Positions 51,982-62,431 of a stretch of DNA of 64,000 nt are shown here, in pieces (position 1 is the stretch's first letter; every line of letters begins with the position of its first letter). The position numbers and the translations under genes were made by a program. The notes beneath the pieces are model-generated. The model had not been told where the DNA came from, searched no databases, and saw only the letters and a list, made by a program, of their open reading frames with translations. The stretch comes from Rhodococcus triatomae BKS 15-14 (GTDB lineage Bacteria; Actinomycetota; Actinomycetes; Mycobacteriales; Mycobacteriaceae), in contig AODO01000069.1 of NCBI GenBank assembly GCA_000341795.1, positions 1 through 64,000 of the forward strand, read 5' to 3'.

Positions 51982-53684
51982 CGATGCCACCTTCCGAGTC
52001 GTCCGCCCGCCGGACGTCTGCCGTCCAGGCGCTTGCCCGCCCACACCGAGAGCTGCTCTCGGCCGATCTTCGCGTTGTGCCTGATGTCGACCGGAAACCC
52101 GGGATGCACCAGGAACGTGTCGACAGCGCCGGTGAGCTCGTTGTCCGCACCGTGCGCCCGCAGCCGCGCGAGGACGTCCCCGGCGTCGGCGTCCGAGACG
52201 AGCTCGACGCACAGCACGGGGCGCTGTCGTGGACGCGAACCGACTCCGACGAGCGCGGTCCGTGCCACCCCGGAGACGGTGTTGAAGACCTGCTCGACCT
52301 GCACCGTGTGGAGGGTGTGGTCGCCGAGTTCCACCCGCTGGGACTTGCGGCCGCAGAACCAGATCCGGCCCTCGTCGTCGATCCATCCGACGTCGCCGGT
52401 CCGGTGCCAGACCCTGTCGCCGTCCGGGATCTTGCCGAGCAGGTTCGCCTCGTCCGGCCAGTGGTATCGGCTGCTCACGTTCGGTCCGCTCACGACGATC
52501 TCGCCCGGGCCGTCCGGTGGCTCCCCCGCGTCCGCCCATGACCGCACGGGGTCGTCGGTGATCGCGAGGAGCCGGACGTCGATGCCGTCGACGGGTCGTC
52601 CGATGCACGTGCCGGCTCCCTCGCCTGCCCGCTGCGCCGGGCCGGCGGCGAGCTCGCGGGACTCGATCGACGACATCGGAATGGACTCGGTCGCACCGTA
52701 TCCGGCATGGATCTCGACATCGCCGGGCAGGATCTCGCGCAGGCCGACGATCACGGCGTTCGGGACCGGGGCTCCGCCGGAGAACACGGCCCGGATCGTG
52801 GGCAGTCGAACCGCCCGCTCGCGGCAGTACGCGAGCAGAGGCGCCAGCACCGCCGGGGACGCGAACAGGGTCTCGACCCCGAACCGGGTGACGGCGTCGG
52901 CGACGTGTGCCGGGTCGGTCGATCCGACGCGGCTCGGGATGAGCGGCGGCAACACGATTCCGGTCCCGAGCAGCAGGTACAGCACACCGAACACGGGCAG
53001 GGTGACCAACGCCGTCTGCCCGGCGGTCGTACCCGTCAGTGCCTGGGTCCGGTCGAGCATCGATGCGAGGTTGCCGTGCGTGAGTTCGACGGCCTTCGCC
53101 GGACCGGTGGAACCGGTGGTGAACGCGATCATCGCCGGGGCCGCGACGTCCACCGGCTGCGGATCGTCCGCGGTCACCGGATGCTCGCCGCCCGCGGCGC
53201 CGCCCCGACCGAACGCGGCGAGGGTGTGCCCGCCCCAGAACCAGCGGCGTCCGACGGTGACCGGTACCCGCACGCGACGGAACGAGCGGCGGAACAGCAC
53301 CCGCAGCACGTGCGCCTCGGGGATGCCGACGAAGGCCTGCGGATTCACCGCCGCCAGGCACCGCAACATCGCACGCACGCCCATGCCCGGATCGATCACC
53401 ACCGGGATCGCGCCGGCCTTGAACAGGCCGAACAGCACCGCGTACAGCTCCGGGCCGGGGTTGATCAGGACGATCGTGCGGTCCCCGCGGCCGATTCCGG
53501 ACTCGGCGAACCGCCGGGCCAGGACGTCGGACCACTGCGACAGCTCCGCGAACGAGATGTCGGTGTACTCGGGGAGCGCTCCTTTCGGGGACGCTCCCGC
53601 GTAGCTGATCGCGGGGGCGTCGGGGCGCCTGCGGGCATGATCGTCGACGCCGTCGAACCACCTGGTACCCACGGGCGTGCTCAT
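51978..53684 (-). CDS. Fatty acyl-AMP ligase family, OleC-type beta-lactone synthetase (LstC-like)
   Basis: A 568-residue adenylate-forming enzyme; its ATG overlaps the LstB-like stop (ATGA). The P-loop is FTTGSTGPAKAVELTHGN near residue 195, then HAGYGATESIPM, RTGDVGWIDDEGRIWF and FCGRKSQRVE. The C-terminal VDIRHNAKIGREQL holds the catalytic Lys region. The early NPGPELYAVLFGLFKAG and VIDPGMGVRAML stretches are those of OleC proteins. OleC uses ATP to activate the 3-hydroxyacid carboxylate and close it to a beta-lactone; LstC is the lipstatin counterpart. Confidence 0.88.
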   Translation of the reverse strand: MSTPVGTRWFDGVDDHARRRPDAPAISYAGASPKGALPEYTDISFAELSQWSDVLARRFAESGIGRGDRTIVLINPGPELYAVLFGLFKAGAIPVVIDPGMGVRAMLRCLAAVNPQAFVGIPEAHVLRVLFRRSFRRVRVPVTVGRRWFWGGHTLAAFGRGGAAGGEHPVTADDPQPVDVAAPAMIAFTTGSTGPAKAVELTHGNLASMLDRTQALTGTTAGQTALVTLPVFGVLYLLLGTGIVLPPLIPSRVGSTDPAHVADAVTRFGVETLFASPAVLAPLLAYCRERAVRLPTIRAVFSGGAPVPNAVIVGLREILPGDVEIHAGYGATESIPMSSIESRELAAGPAQRAGEGAGTCIGRPVDGIDVRLLAITDDPVRSWADAGEPPDGPGEIVVSGPNVSSRYHWPDEANLLGKIPDGDRVWHRTGDVGWIDDEGRIWFCGRKSQRVELGDHTLHTVQVEQVFNTVSGVARTALVGVGSRPRQRPVLCVELVSDADAGDVLARLRAHGADNELTGAVDTFLVHPGFPVDIRHNAKIGREQLSVWAGKRLDGRRPAGGRLGRWHR

Positions 53685-54577
53685 CGAGTGTTCGGTTCGG
53701 GGAGGTGATACAGGCAGGCCGCCGCGCTCGGTCCGGCACCGGCCGCGACCATGAGGACGGTCCGGGCATCGTCGAGCAGGCCCGCGGCGACGGCGCGGTG
53801 GTAGTCGAGTGGGATCGTCGCGGTGTGGACGTCGGCGGTGTCCTCACCACCAGCGGCGACGAGCGGGACACCGAGCTTCGCGGACAGCGCGGCGGCGAAC
53901 CCCGGCGTCGGCCGCGACGAGATCAGCACCGTGGAGAGCGGGTCGACCCCGTCGGCGAGCGCGCGGGCGCCGGCCGTCACGGCCGCGTCGAGGATGCGAC
54001 GCTCGGCGTCGTCGGCCCTGATCACGGTCATCGCGGACCGGCCGGTCGTACCCATCGTCGCGGTGTCGACGAAGCCCTCGACCGCGACCGGGCCGTCGGC
54101 CAGCTCGACGTGGACGGGCCCGAATCCGGCCGGCCCCTCGACGAGTTCGAGCAGCAGTGCGCCCGACGCGGTTGCATAGGGGAAGTCCTCGGTGGCGTCG
54201 GTGCCGGTGAGGGCGGGGTGGGTGTCACCGGAGACCACGAGGACCCGGCCCGTGCTGCCGGTGACGAGGATCGCGGACGCGACCTGGACGGCGTTGAGGA
54301 CGCCGCAGGCCCCGTTCATCAGGTCGAACGAGAACGACCGCGGGTCGTCCGCACGGTATTCGAGGCCGATACCCGCGGCCTTCTGGATCAACGCGCCCAT
54401 CGCGGGTTCCACCATGTTCGAGTCCCGGTAGATCCCGGCGTTGACGAGCACTCCGACCGTCTCCGGGGCGGCACCCGCACTGGTCAGTGCGTCTCGAGCG
54501 GCGCGGGCCGCGCCCTCGACGGCGCTGGCGTTCCCGGCGCCGCGCACGGCACCCGTCGCGGTGATGACGACACCCAC
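53681..54577 (-). CDS. Small KAS-III homologue without catalytic triad (LstB/NltB-like)
   Basis: A 298-residue thiolase-fold protein beginning 2 nt after the LstA-like stop. Start GTG 54577. The active-Cys position reads DLMNGACGVLN, with Ala where the partner has Cys and a Cys one place later. No HQ-type His or GNTS-type Asn motif is found. Glu57 in SNMVEPAMGALIQ is kept. This matches published LstB, which lacks the triad but supplies a catalytic Glu for alpha-deprotonation of the second acyl-CoA in the LstA-LstB heterodimer. Confidence 0.88.
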   Translation of the reverse strand: MGVVITATGAVRGAGNASAVEGAARAARDALTSAGAAPETVGVLVNAGIYRDSNMVEPAMGALIQKAAGIGLEYRADDPRSFSFDLMNGACGVLNAVQVASAILVTGSTGRVLVVSGDTHPALTGTDATEDFPYATASGALLLELVEGPAGFGPVHVELADGPVAVEGFVDTATMGTTGRSAMTVIRADDAERRILDAAVTAGARALADGVDPLSTVLISSRPTPGFAAALSAKLGVPLVAAGGEDTADVHTATIPLDYHRAVAAGLLDDARTVLMVAAGAGPSAAACLYHLPEPNTR

Positions 54578-54579
54578 GG

Positions 54580-55629
54580 TCAGACCTCCAGGGACGAGAT
54601 GGTGGTGGACAGGAATCCCGTGACGATCCCGGACGCCGCGGGGACCATCAGGACCTTCGAACCGGCCGGCATCCGCTGCTGACCCAGCTGATCGTGCAGG
54701 ACGACGAAATGACTTGTCGTCGAGGTATTTCCGTACTTGTCGACGACCCCCGGGGACTCGGGCATCGGCGTTCCGAACTCCCGTTCACCGAGCGCATTCA
54801 TGGCCGTGATGGCCGAGGCACCGAACTGGTGGTGGATGACGAAGTCGAACTCCTCGTCGGCGAACGTCCGGCCCTGTGCCGCGAGGTGGTTGCGCTGGGT
54901 GTCCGTCCACAGCAGGAACCGGCTCTCGTTGTGCATCCGGCGGTTGTCCGTGTACAGCGCCACGCCCTGGGTCCGGTCCGAGGGCATGCCGAGGCACGCA
55001 TCGGCGTACTCGGCGGCGGTCATCAGTTCGACGTAGTGGATGCGGTCGCTCTCGTCCTCCGAACGGTCGAGCACGACCGCGGACCCCGAGTCCCCGACGG
55101 AGAGGGACGCGAACTGGGGGTTGTACCCGCCGGCTATCTCCAGGGCCGCCGTCTCCGCGATGGGGGTGATCGCCTCACCGCTGAGCACCATGCCGTTGCG
55201 GACGGTGCCGGCCCGGATCATGCGGTCGAGGATGTATGTGCCGGTGAGCATCCCGGCACAGGCGTTGGAGAGGTCGAAGTGGATCGCTCGGCGGGCGCCG
55301 AGTTCCTTGGCCACCATCGCCGCGAAAGAGGGTTCGAAGTAGATCCTGGACTGCTCCTTGCTGCGCGTGATCGACACGGAGATGATCGCGTCGAGTTCGT
55401 CCGCCGCATAGCGGGAGCGGGAGAGGCAGTCGCGTGCCGCCTTCAGTGCGAGTGCGAACGAGTCCTCGAAGTCGTCGGGGGAGGTCGAGCGCACTCGCCG
55501 TTCCCGAACGCCGGTCACGGCCTCGAAGTCGAACGACGGCGGCTCGGCGAGGCGGCCGATCAACTCGTCGGTGGTCTGGACGGCGCTCGGCAGATACGCA
55601 CCGATCGCCTCGAATCGTGAGTGAATCAC
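54580..55629 (-). CDS. Large KAS-III homologue with Cys-His-Asn triad (LstA/OleA-like)
   Basis: A 349-residue ketoacyl synthase III-like enzyme and first gene of the operon. GTG 55629 was chosen because GAGGAA lies 6 nt upstream and the frame further up is unlike any KAS protein. Triad residues are Cys124 in LSNACAGMLTG, His267 in FVIHHQFG and Asn301 in KYGNTSTTS; spacing is close to OleA (143, 285, 315). It should bind an acyl group on Cys and condense it head to head with a second acyl-CoA held by the small partner. Confidence 0.9.
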   Translation of the reverse strand: MIHSRFEAIGAYLPSAVQTTDELIGRLAEPPSFDFEAVTGVRERRVRSTSPDDFEDSFALALKAARDCLSRSRYAADELDAIISVSITRSKEQSRIYFEPSFAAMVAKELGARRAIHFDLSNACAGMLTGTYILDRMIRAGTVRNGMVLSGEAITPIAETAALEIAGGYNPQFASLSVGDSGSAVVLDRSEDESDRIHYVELMTAAEYADACLGMPSDRTQGVALYTDNRRMHNESRFLLWTDTQRNHLAAQGRTFADEEFDFVIHHQFGASAITAMNALGEREFGTPMPESPGVVDKYGNTSTTSHFVVLHDQLGQQRMPAGSKVLMVPAASGIVTGFLSTTISSLEV

Positions 55630-56220
55630 TGCAGTTCCTCCGGTCGGTCCCGTGCGACGCCGGAACCGCCCCCGCGGGCGGGATCCCGGGCAGCGGAATC
55701 GGGTGGTCACCAAGAACAATTCGTACCGATCTCCACAGGGGGGTGGCCGCGCCGCTGTTCGCGGTCTGGCGTCGAGTCGCTCCTGTGTCCCAGGGAATGT
55801 AGCAGCGAAGCCGGGTGTCGATGGCGTGCAACGGCAAATTGTCGGGAGCCGCCCGGCCGTGGTCGACGGACTCCGGCACCGGCCCCCGGCCGGCGGGGAC
55901 GCCGACCACGGGACTCGCGCAGTGAACGGTCGGTCTGCGGCGTCGCCGCGGCTGCCAGGAGATTCACCCCTCAGCGCGGTCGATCTCGCCGCCGACCACC
56001 GCCCGTCGTAGTTGTTGACCTTTGAATGATGTTGTATCGCAAGTGATCCACGGTTCACGGTCGTATGAATCGGGTCACACTTTGCGGGATTCGAGTTGAG
56101 CTCGACAGCCCACCTGTGATCATGTGTGATCGGACAAACCTACTTGCCGGTAACAAGAGCGGGGGACTGTGGCATGGTCGGTCGAACAGCACGAAAACGG
56201 TTGCGAAACAGCGTGTTCCG
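55630..56220 (-). other. Promoter region of the beta-lactone operon / end of nuo operon
   Basis: 591 bp without a convincing gene. Nearest nuoN the DNA is AT-richer (56000-56170) and holds a TGTGATC direct repeat. A TACATT -10-like box (minus strand, 55796-55801) lies about 165 nt before the LstA-like start, but no good -35 is seen. No nuo terminator hairpin stands out. Long frames on both strands here have no recognisable protein. Confidence 0.5.
56115..56131. promoter_or_regulatory. TGTGATC direct repeat, 10-bp period
   Basis: TGTGATC occurs at 56115-56121 and 56125-56131, one helical turn apart, in the gap between nuoN and the beta-lactone operon. It resembles CRP half-sites in tandem rather than a palindrome. 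A role in control of the operon is only possible. Confidence 0.3.
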
Positions 56221-57801
56221 TCACAGGAACTCGGCTGCCCGATCTGCCAGGTCGAGTAGCGGCTGCGGAAGGATCCCGAGCAGGACGGTCACACCTGCAC
56301 CGGCGGCGACCGCCACGGTGGTCAGCGGGCTCGGCGTGACGACCTCCGGCGCGTCCGCGGGTGGATCGGTGAAGAACATCAACACGATCACTCGCACGTA
56401 GAAGAACGCCGCGATCGCACTGGACACCACACCGACGAGAACCAGCGGCCACGCCCCGGTGCCCGCCGCCGCCGAGAAGACCGCGAACTTCCCGACGAAC
56501 CCGGCCGTCAACGGGATTCCGGCGAACGAGAGCAGCAACAGGGCGAAGGTGCCCGCGATCAGTGGCGACTGCCGTCCCAGCCCGGCCCAGCGCGAGAGGT
56601 GGGTCGCCTCCCCAGCCGGTCCGCGCACCAACCCGACGATCGCGAAGGCTGCGACCGTCCCGAAGCCGTACGTGACCAGATAGAACAGCGTCGACGACAG
56701 CCCGGCCCGGTCCGCCGCGACCACACCGACCAGGATGAAACCCGCATGCGCGACAGACGAATACGCGAGCATCCGCTTGACATCGGTCTGCGTCACCGCG
56801 AGCACCGAGCCGAACGCCATCGTCAGGATCGCCACCACCCACAGCAGCGGGCGCCAGTCGTCGCGCAGGCCGGGCACACCGACGTAGAAGATCCGGAGCA
56901 TCGCGCCGAACGCCGCGATCTTCGTCGCGGCGGCCATGAACGCGGTGACGGGGGTGGGTGCGCCCTGGTAGACGTCGGGCACCCAGGAGTGGAACGGGAC
57001 GGCTCCCACCTTGAACAGCAGACCCACCGCGAGCAGGCCGGTGCCGATCAGCGCGAACGTGGTGCCGCCGGTGGCGGTGGCCTCGGCGATGCCCGTGAGC
57101 CGCACCGTCCCCGCCTCGCCGTACAGGAAGGCCACACCGAAGAGGAAGAACGCCGACGAGAAGGCCCCGAGCAGGAAGTACTTGAGGGCCGCCTCCTGCG
57201 ACAGCACCCGCTGCCTGCGTGCGAGCCCACACAGCAGGTAGAGCGGCAGGGACAGCACCTCCAGGGCGACGAACATCGTCAGCAGGTCGCCGGATGCGGG
57301 GAACAACATCATCCCGCCGACCGCGAACAGCGCCAGTGGGAACACCTCGGTCCGCGTCACACCCGCGGCGATCGCCTCCTTCTCGGCGACACTCCCCGGC
57401 AGCACCGACGCCTGGGGGGTGAACGCGTCGGCGGTGACGGCTCGCGCGGCGACCCGGTCGACCCGACGCTCGGCGATCAGCAGCACCGACAGGAGTGACA
57501 CCAACAGGATCGAGCCCTGCAGGAAGAGAGCCGGCCCGTCGATCACCACCGCCCCCGCCACCGCCGTCCCCCGCGTGTCGCGGAGCGCCAGGACGGCGAC
57601 GAAGGCCGCGACCAGCCCGCCGATCGACAACACGAGATGGCTGCCGTAGCGGGCGCGCGCGGGTGCGAACGCCTCGACGATGACCCCGGCGACCGCGGCA
57701 CCGAAGACGAGGAGCATCGGCAGGAGCAGGCTGTACTCGATGTCGGGTGCGGGCAGCGGCGACTGCGCGAGCACCACCGCCGACGACCATTCCGGAATCA
57801 C
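56221..57801 (-). CDS. nuoN: NADH-quinone oxidoreductase subunit N
   Basis: A 526-residue antiporter-like membrane subunit of complex I and last gene of the nuo operon. Start GTG 57801 overlaps the nuoM stop. About 14 TM helices; key features are EVLSLPLYLLCG with the charged Glu of the proton path, LKYFLLGAFSSAFFLFG, the Lys in GLLFKVGAVPFHSWVPDVYQGAPTP and TQTDVKRMLAYSSVAHAG. It pumps protons coupled to NADH oxidation. Confidence 0.96.
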   Translation of the reverse strand: MIPEWSSAVVLAQSPLPAPDIEYSLLLPMLLVFGAAVAGVIVEAFAPARARYGSHLVLSIGGLVAAFVAVLALRDTRGTAVAGAVVIDGPALFLQGSILLVSLLSVLLIAERRVDRVAARAVTADAFTPQASVLPGSVAEKEAIAAGVTRTEVFPLALFAVGGMMLFPASGDLLTMFVALEVLSLPLYLLCGLARRQRVLSQEAALKYFLLGAFSSAFFLFGVAFLYGEAGTVRLTGIAEATATGGTTFALIGTGLLAVGLLFKVGAVPFHSWVPDVYQGAPTPVTAFMAAATKIAAFGAMLRIFYVGVPGLRDDWRPLLWVVAILTMAFGSVLAVTQTDVKRMLAYSSVAHAGFILVGVVAADRAGLSSTLFYLVTYGFGTVAAFAIVGLVRGPAGEATHLSRWAGLGRQSPLIAGTFALLLLSFAGIPLTAGFVGKFAVFSAAAGTGAWPLVLVGVVSSAIAAFFYVRVIVLMFFTDPPADAPEVVTPSPLTTVAVAAGAGVTVLLGILPQPLLDLADRAAEFL

Positions 57802-59399
57802 CGGTGCCCACCTCCCTGTTCCGCTTCGATCACCGGGACCGTCGGCGCCGGATCCTCCTGGTGCACCGCCGTCAGCGTCGCGTCGACGGCGGGCGTGATC
57901 GTGTCGAGCGCCGGTTTCGGGTACAGCCCGAGGAACAGGAGCAGTGCGATCAGCGGCGCCACCACCGCGATCTCGCGGCGGCCGAGGTCACGTACACCCT
58001 CGCGCGCGGGCCCGGTCATCACCCGCTGGTACAGCCACAGCACGTACACCGCCGAGAGCACGAGTGCCGTCGTCGCGACGACGGCGGCAGCCGGGTACCG
58101 GGTGAAGGTGCCGATCAGGACGAGGAACTCGCTGACGAACGGCGCGAGACCGGGAAGCGACAGGGTCGCCAGCCCGGCGACGAGGAAGGTTCCCGCCAGG
58201 ACCGGGGCGGTGGACTGCACTCCGCCGTAGTCGGCGATGACGCGAGAACCCTTGCGGGCGACGAGGAAACCGGCGATCAACATCAGTGCGGCAGTGGAGA
58301 GGCCGTGATTGACCATGTACAGCGCGGACCCGCCCTGGGACTGGCTGGTGAGCGCGAAGATGCCGAGCACGATGAACCCGAAGTGCGAGATCGACGTGTA
58401 CGCGATCAGCCGCATGATGTCGGTCTGCCCGATCGCCACGAGGGCGCCGTAGACGATGCCGACGACGGCGAGGGTGATGATCAGCGGAGCGAACGTCCGG
58501 GTGGCGTCCGGGAACAACTCGATGCAGTACCGCAGCATGCCGAAGGTACCGACCTTGTCCACCACGGCCATCATCAGCACGGCCGTCGCGGGCGTGGAGT
58601 GGACGGCGGCATCGGGCAGCCAGGTGTGCAGCGGCCACAGCGGCGCCTTGACCGCGAACGCGAACATGAACCCGAGGAACAGCGCGTTCGCGACGGGCGC
58701 GTCGAGAACCAGGTCGCCGGACGAGACCGCGCCCGCGATGGCGCGGAAGTCGAAGGTGCCGGACTCGAACGGGCCGGCGTCACCCGCGGTGACGGCATAG
58801 AGCCCGATCACCGCGGCCAGCATGATCAGGCCGCCGAACAGGTTGTACAGCAGGAATTTCACGGCTGCGCGGGGGCCGCGCCGATCGCCGAAGCTGCCGA
58901 TCAGGAAGTACATCGGGATCAGCATCGCTTCGAAGAACACGTAGAACAACAGGATGTCGAGGGAGAGGAACGACATCAGCACCATCGCCTCGACGATCAG
59001 GACGAGCGAGACGTACGCGTGCACGGGACGATTTCCCCGGGTCCCCGCGGGCCGCTGCCCCGAGTCGCTGTCAGCGTCCCGCCAGCCCGCCAGGAGCAGG
59101 ACCGGGACCAGGACGGTGGTCAGCAGCACCAGCACCAGCGCGACACCGTCCACACCGAGCTCGTACCGGGTGCCGAACGCAGGTATCCAGGAACGGGATT
59201 CGACGAACTGGAAGCGCTCACCGCCGGGGTCGAACCCGACGGCAACCACCACCGCGACCGCGAGGGTCACGATCGACGCGGCGAGCGCCACCCACCGGGC
59301 GGCAGCGCGACCACTCGCGGGCACACAGGCGACGGCGCCGGCACCGACCACCGGTGCCAGCCACAGTGCGCTCAACCATGCGAAGCCGTCCACGCTCAC
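57798..59399 (-). CDS. nuoM: NADH-quinone oxidoreductase subunit M
   Basis: A 533-residue antiporter-like subunit of complex I; start GTG 59399 overlaps the nuoL stop (GTGA). Landmarks are [17 protein letters not shown] with the conserved Glu, [22 protein letters not shown] with Lys and His of the proton channel, and [19 protein letters not shown]. About 14 TM helices. Confidence 0.96.
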   Translation of the reverse strand: MSVDGFAWLSALWLAPVVGAGAVACVPASGRAAARWVALAASIVTLAVAVVVAVGFDPGGERFQFVESRSWIPAFGTRYELGVDGVALVLVLLTTVLVPVLLLAGWRDADSDSGQRPAGTRGNRPVHAYVSLVLIVEAMVLMSFLSLDILLFYVFFEAMLIPMYFLIGSFGDRRGPRAAVKFLLYNLFGGLIMLAAVIGLYAVTAGDAGPFESGTFDFRAIAGAVSSGDLVLDAPVANALFLGFMFAFAVKAPLWPLHTWLPDAAVHSTPATAVLMMAVVDKVGTFGMLRYCIELFPDATRTFAPLIITLAVVGIVYGALVAIGQTDIMRLIAYTSISHFGFIVLGIFALTSQSQGGSALYMVNHGLSTAALMLIAGFLVARKGSRVIADYGGVQSTAPVLAGTFLVAGLATLSLPGLAPFVSEFLVLIGTFTRYPAAAVVATTALVLSAVYVLWLYQRVMTGPAREGVRDLGRREIAVVAPLIALLLFLGLYPKPALDTITPAVDATLTAVHQEDPAPTVPVIEAEQGGGHR

Positions 59400-61336
59400 C
59401 TCACCAACGCCAGCATCGCGACCGCGGCGGCCGCACCGAGGAACACATAGGTCGCGTAGGTCCGTACGAAACCGTTCTGCAACTTACGAATCCGCGTCGA
59501 GGCGCCCGCGACGCCGGCGGCGACACCCGAGACCGCACCGTCCACGCCGCGCTCGTCCACGACGACCAGGCCGCGGGTCAGGCGGTCACCCGGTCGCATG
59601 AACACCGCCTCGTTGAGGGCGTCGCCGTAGAGGTCGCGTCGTGCCGCGGCGGTCAGTGCCGTCACCGGTTCCGGAGCGGTCTCCGGGATGGACACGCCCG
59701 CGTACCGCCGGTACGCCACCCCGACACCGGCGAGCACGACGACGAGGGTGATCGCGGTGATCGCCCACACCGGCATCGGCAACTCGTCGTGGTGCTCCCC
59801 CACCACGGGTTCGAGCCAGTTCTGCAGCGCGCCGCCGTAGGCCAGCAGGAAGCCGGAGCCGATCGACCCGAGGGCGATGATCATCATCGGCCAGGTCATC
59901 ACCCCCGGCGCCTCGTGCGGGTGCGGCGGACCGCCTTCCGGCCGCTCCGTGGCAGGAGTGGAGCCGGCGGAACGACGCGGCGGTTCGGCCGCTCCTGCCC
60001 ACCGCCGGTCACCGAAGAAGGTCATCAGCATCACGCGCGTCATGTAGAAGGCGGTGATCCCGGCGCCGAGGACCGTCACGATCCCGAGGATCCAGCCCTC
60101 GACCCCGCCGGCTCCGAAAGCGGCCTCGATGATCTTGTCCTTGGAGAAGAACCCGGCGAACGGCGGGATCCCGATGAGCGCGAGGTAGCCGAACCCGAAG
60201 GTGGCGAACGTGATCGGCATGAGGGTCCGCAGACCGCCGTAACGCCGCATGTTCACCTCGTCGTCCATCGCATGCATCACCGACCCGGCACCGAGGAACA
60301 GTCCCGCCTTGAAGAACCCGTGGGCGAGCAGGTGCATGATCGCGAACGCGTACCCGGCGGGCCCGAGGCCTGCGGCCAGCACCATGTACCCGATCTGGCT
60401 CATCGTGGACGCGGCGAGCACCTTCTTGATGTCGTCCTTCGCGCAGCCGATGATCGCGCCGAACAGCAACGTCACCGCACCCACGACCACCACGGCGACG
60501 CGCGCGGTCGGCGCGAGATCGAAGATCGCGTTGGAACGGGTGATCAGGTAGACACCGGCGGTGACCATCGTCGCGGCGTGGATCAGCGCCGACACCGGCG
60601 TGGGGCCCTCCATGGCGTCCCCGAGCCACGACTGCAGCGGCACCTGCGCCGACTTGCCGCACGCGGCGAGGAGCAGCACCAGGCCCAGGACCGTCACCGT
60701 CGCCTCCTGCGCCTGCCCGACACCCGCGAACACCCCCGAGTACGAGACGGTGCCGAAGGTGGCGAACATGATCATCAGCGCCACCGCGAGACCCATGTCG
60801 CCGACGCGGTTGACGACGAACGCCTTCTTCGCGGCGGCCGCGGCCGACGGCTTGTGGTGCCAGAATCCGATCAGCAGGTATGAGGCGAGGCCGACGCCCT
60901 CCCAGCCGACGTACAGGCCGAGGTAGTTGTCGGACAGCACCAGCAGCAGCATCGCCGCGAGGAACAGGTTGAGGTACGCGAAGAATCGTCGCCTGTCCTG
61001 GTCGTCTCGCATGTACCCGACCGAGTAGACGTGGATGAGCGAGCCGACCCCGGTGATCAGGAGCGCGAAACACATCGACAGCTGGTCGAGCTGGAGCCCG
61101 AAGTCGACCTGCAGCCCGGCGACGGGGACCCAGCTGAACAGAGTTTCGTGGACCGCGCGGTCGTCGTCCGCGCGCCCGAGCATCCCGACGAACAGCGCGA
61201 CCGCGACTCCGAACGAGGCGAGTGCCGTCACGCAGCCGAGGAGGTGTCCCCACCGGTCGCTGCGCCGACCCGCGAGCAGCAGCACCACGGCACCGGCCAG
61301 TGGTAGCGCTACGAGAAGCCCGATCCCCCCGCCCAT
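59396..61336 (-). CDS. nuoL: NADH-quinone oxidoreductase subunit L
   Basis: A 646-residue distal proton-pumping subunit of complex I. The start ATG 61336 lies 1 nt after the nuoK stop. Landmarks include [56 protein letters not shown] and [22 protein letters not shown]. The C-terminal lateral helix region carries a Pro/Glu-rich insertion ([20 protein letters not shown]). Confidence 0.96.
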   Translation of the reverse strand: MGGGIGLLVALPLAGAVVLLLAGRRSDRWGHLLGCVTALASFGVAVALFVGMLGRADDDRAVHETLFSWVPVAGLQVDFGLQLDQLSMCFALLITGVGSLIHVYSVGYMRDDQDRRRFFAYLNLFLAAMLLLVLSDNYLGLYVGWEGVGLASYLLIGFWHHKPSAAAAAKKAFVVNRVGDMGLAVALMIMFATFGTVSYSGVFAGVGQAQEATVTVLGLVLLLAACGKSAQVPLQSWLGDAMEGPTPVSALIHAATMVTAGVYLITRSNAIFDLAPTARVAVVVVGAVTLLFGAIIGCAKDDIKKVLAASTMSQIGYMVLAAGLGPAGYAFAIMHLLAHGFFKAGLFLGAGSVMHAMDDEVNMRRYGGLRTLMPITFATFGFGYLALIGIPPFAGFFSKDKIIEAAFGAGGVEGWILGIVTVLGAGITAFYMTRVMLMTFFGDRRWAGAAEPPRRSAGSTPATERPEGGPPHPHEAPGVMTWPMMIIALGSIGSGFLLAYGGALQNWLEPVVGEHHDELPMPVWAITAITLVVVLAGVGVAYRRYAGVSIPETAPEPVTALTAAARRDLYGDALNEAVFMRPGDRLTRGLVVVDERGVDGAVSGVAAGVAGASTRIRKLQNGFVRTYATYVFLGAAAAVAMLALVR

Positions 61337-61337
61337 G

Positions 61338-61637
61338 TCAGAACTTGAGGAGGCTGGCGGCGTCGACCGAAGCGGATCGACGGGAGCGGAAGAGGGCCAT
61401 GATGATTGCGAGGCCGACGACCACCTCGGCGGCGGCGACCACCATCGTGAAGAACGCGAACACGTGACCGTGCAGGTTCCCGTGCATGCGGGCGAAGGTC
61501 ACGAACGCCAGGTTCGTCGCGTTGAGCATCAGCTCGATGCACATGAACACGACGATCGCGTTGCGTCGCAACAGCACACCTGCGGCGCCGATGGTGAACA
61601 ACAGCGCCGACAGGTACAGGTAGTTCTCCGGGTTCAC
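61338..61637 (-). CDS. nuoK: NADH-quinone oxidoreductase subunit K
   Basis: A 99-residue, three-helix complex I membrane subunit. Its start overlaps the nuoJ stop at 61634. [15 protein letters not shown] and [12 protein letters not shown] carry the two conserved membrane Glu residues needed for proton transfer. Confidence 0.95.
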   Translation of the reverse strand: MNPENYLYLSALLFTIGAAGVLLRRNAIVVFMCIELMLNATNLAFVTFARMHGNLHGHVFAFFTMVVAAAEVVVGLAIIMALFRSRRSASVDAASLLKF

Positions 61638-62431
61638 CGCTCCCCCCTCTCGACCCCACCGCCACGGTGCGGCGCCGTGTCGTCGCTGTGGCGGGGTGTC
61701 AGGATGCTGCTCACCGACCGCGGTGCGGGTGATCCGTCGGGCAGTCGCGCGGCCATGTCCACGGCGTTGTGGCGGGCGTACACGCCGGGGCTCGGCAGCG
61801 GGGTGACCTGCTCACCGTCCCGGAAACGGCGCTGCGACATGGCCTTCTGGTCGGGTTTCGGCTCGAGCCGTTCCCGGTGCGCGAGCACCATCGCCCCGAT
61901 CGTCGCGACGATGAGCAGCGCGCCGGTCAGTTCGAACGCCCACACGTAGCGCAGGAAGATCAGCTCGGCGAGCGCGGGCACGTTGCCGAGGGTTCCGTCC
62001 GGGCCCGGCGCGGCGTTGGCGTCGGGCAGGCCCGCGAAGGACGCCACGGTGACGTTGCCGATCCCCGCGATGAGCAGCACGCCGAAGCCGACTCCGGCGA
62101 CGACGGCCGCGACCCGCTGTCCGCGCAGTGTCTCGACCAGGGAATCGGACGAGTCGACACCGACGAGCATGAGTACGAACAGGAACAGCATCATGACCGC
62201 GCCGGTGTACACGACGATCTGCACGACACCGAGGAACAGCGCGTCCTGCGCGATGTAGAAGAAGGCGAGCAGGATCATCGTCATCGCGAGGAAGATCGCC
62301 GAGTACACGGCCTTGGTAGCGCACACGACACCGAGCGCACCGATCACGCAGAGTGTCCCGAGGATCCAGAACTGCACGGCCTCACCGGTGCTGGTGCGGG
62401 TCAGCTCCTGGGCGAGAAGGTCGACGGTCAC
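61634..62431 (-). CDS. nuoJ: NADH-quinone oxidoreductase subunit J
   Basis: A 265-residue complex I membrane subunit; GTG 62431 overlaps the nuoI stop. Five TM helices occupy the first ~190 residues, with [21 protein letters not shown] as the signature helix. A hydrophilic tail of about 75 residues ([13 protein letters not shown] to GGGVERGER), typical of actinobacterial NuoJ, extends beyond the E. coli length. Confidence 0.95.
   Translation of the reverse strand: MTVDLLAQELTRTSTGEAVQFWILGTLCVIGALGVVCATKAVYSAIFLAMTMILLAFFYIAQDALFLGVVQIVVYTGAVMMLFLFVLMLVGVDSSDSLVETLRGQRVAAVVAGVGFGVLLIAGIGNVTVASFAGLPDANAAPGPDGTLGNVPALAELIFLRYVWAFELTGALLIVATIGAMVLAHRERLEPKPDQKAMSQRRFRDGEQVTPLPSPGVYARHNAVDMAARLPDGSPAPRSVSSILTPRHSDDTAPHRGGGVERGER

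Noticed and set aside
55630-56058. Upstream extension of the LstA-like frame
   Set aside because: The translated sequence is low-complexity Arg/Pro/Ser unlike any KAS-III N-terminus, while GTG 55629 has a good ribosome site.
57747-59450. Long plus-strand open frame opposite nuoM
   Set aside because: Asp/His/Arg-rich translation typical of the antisense of a high-GC membrane gene; no motif, and nuoM is certain.
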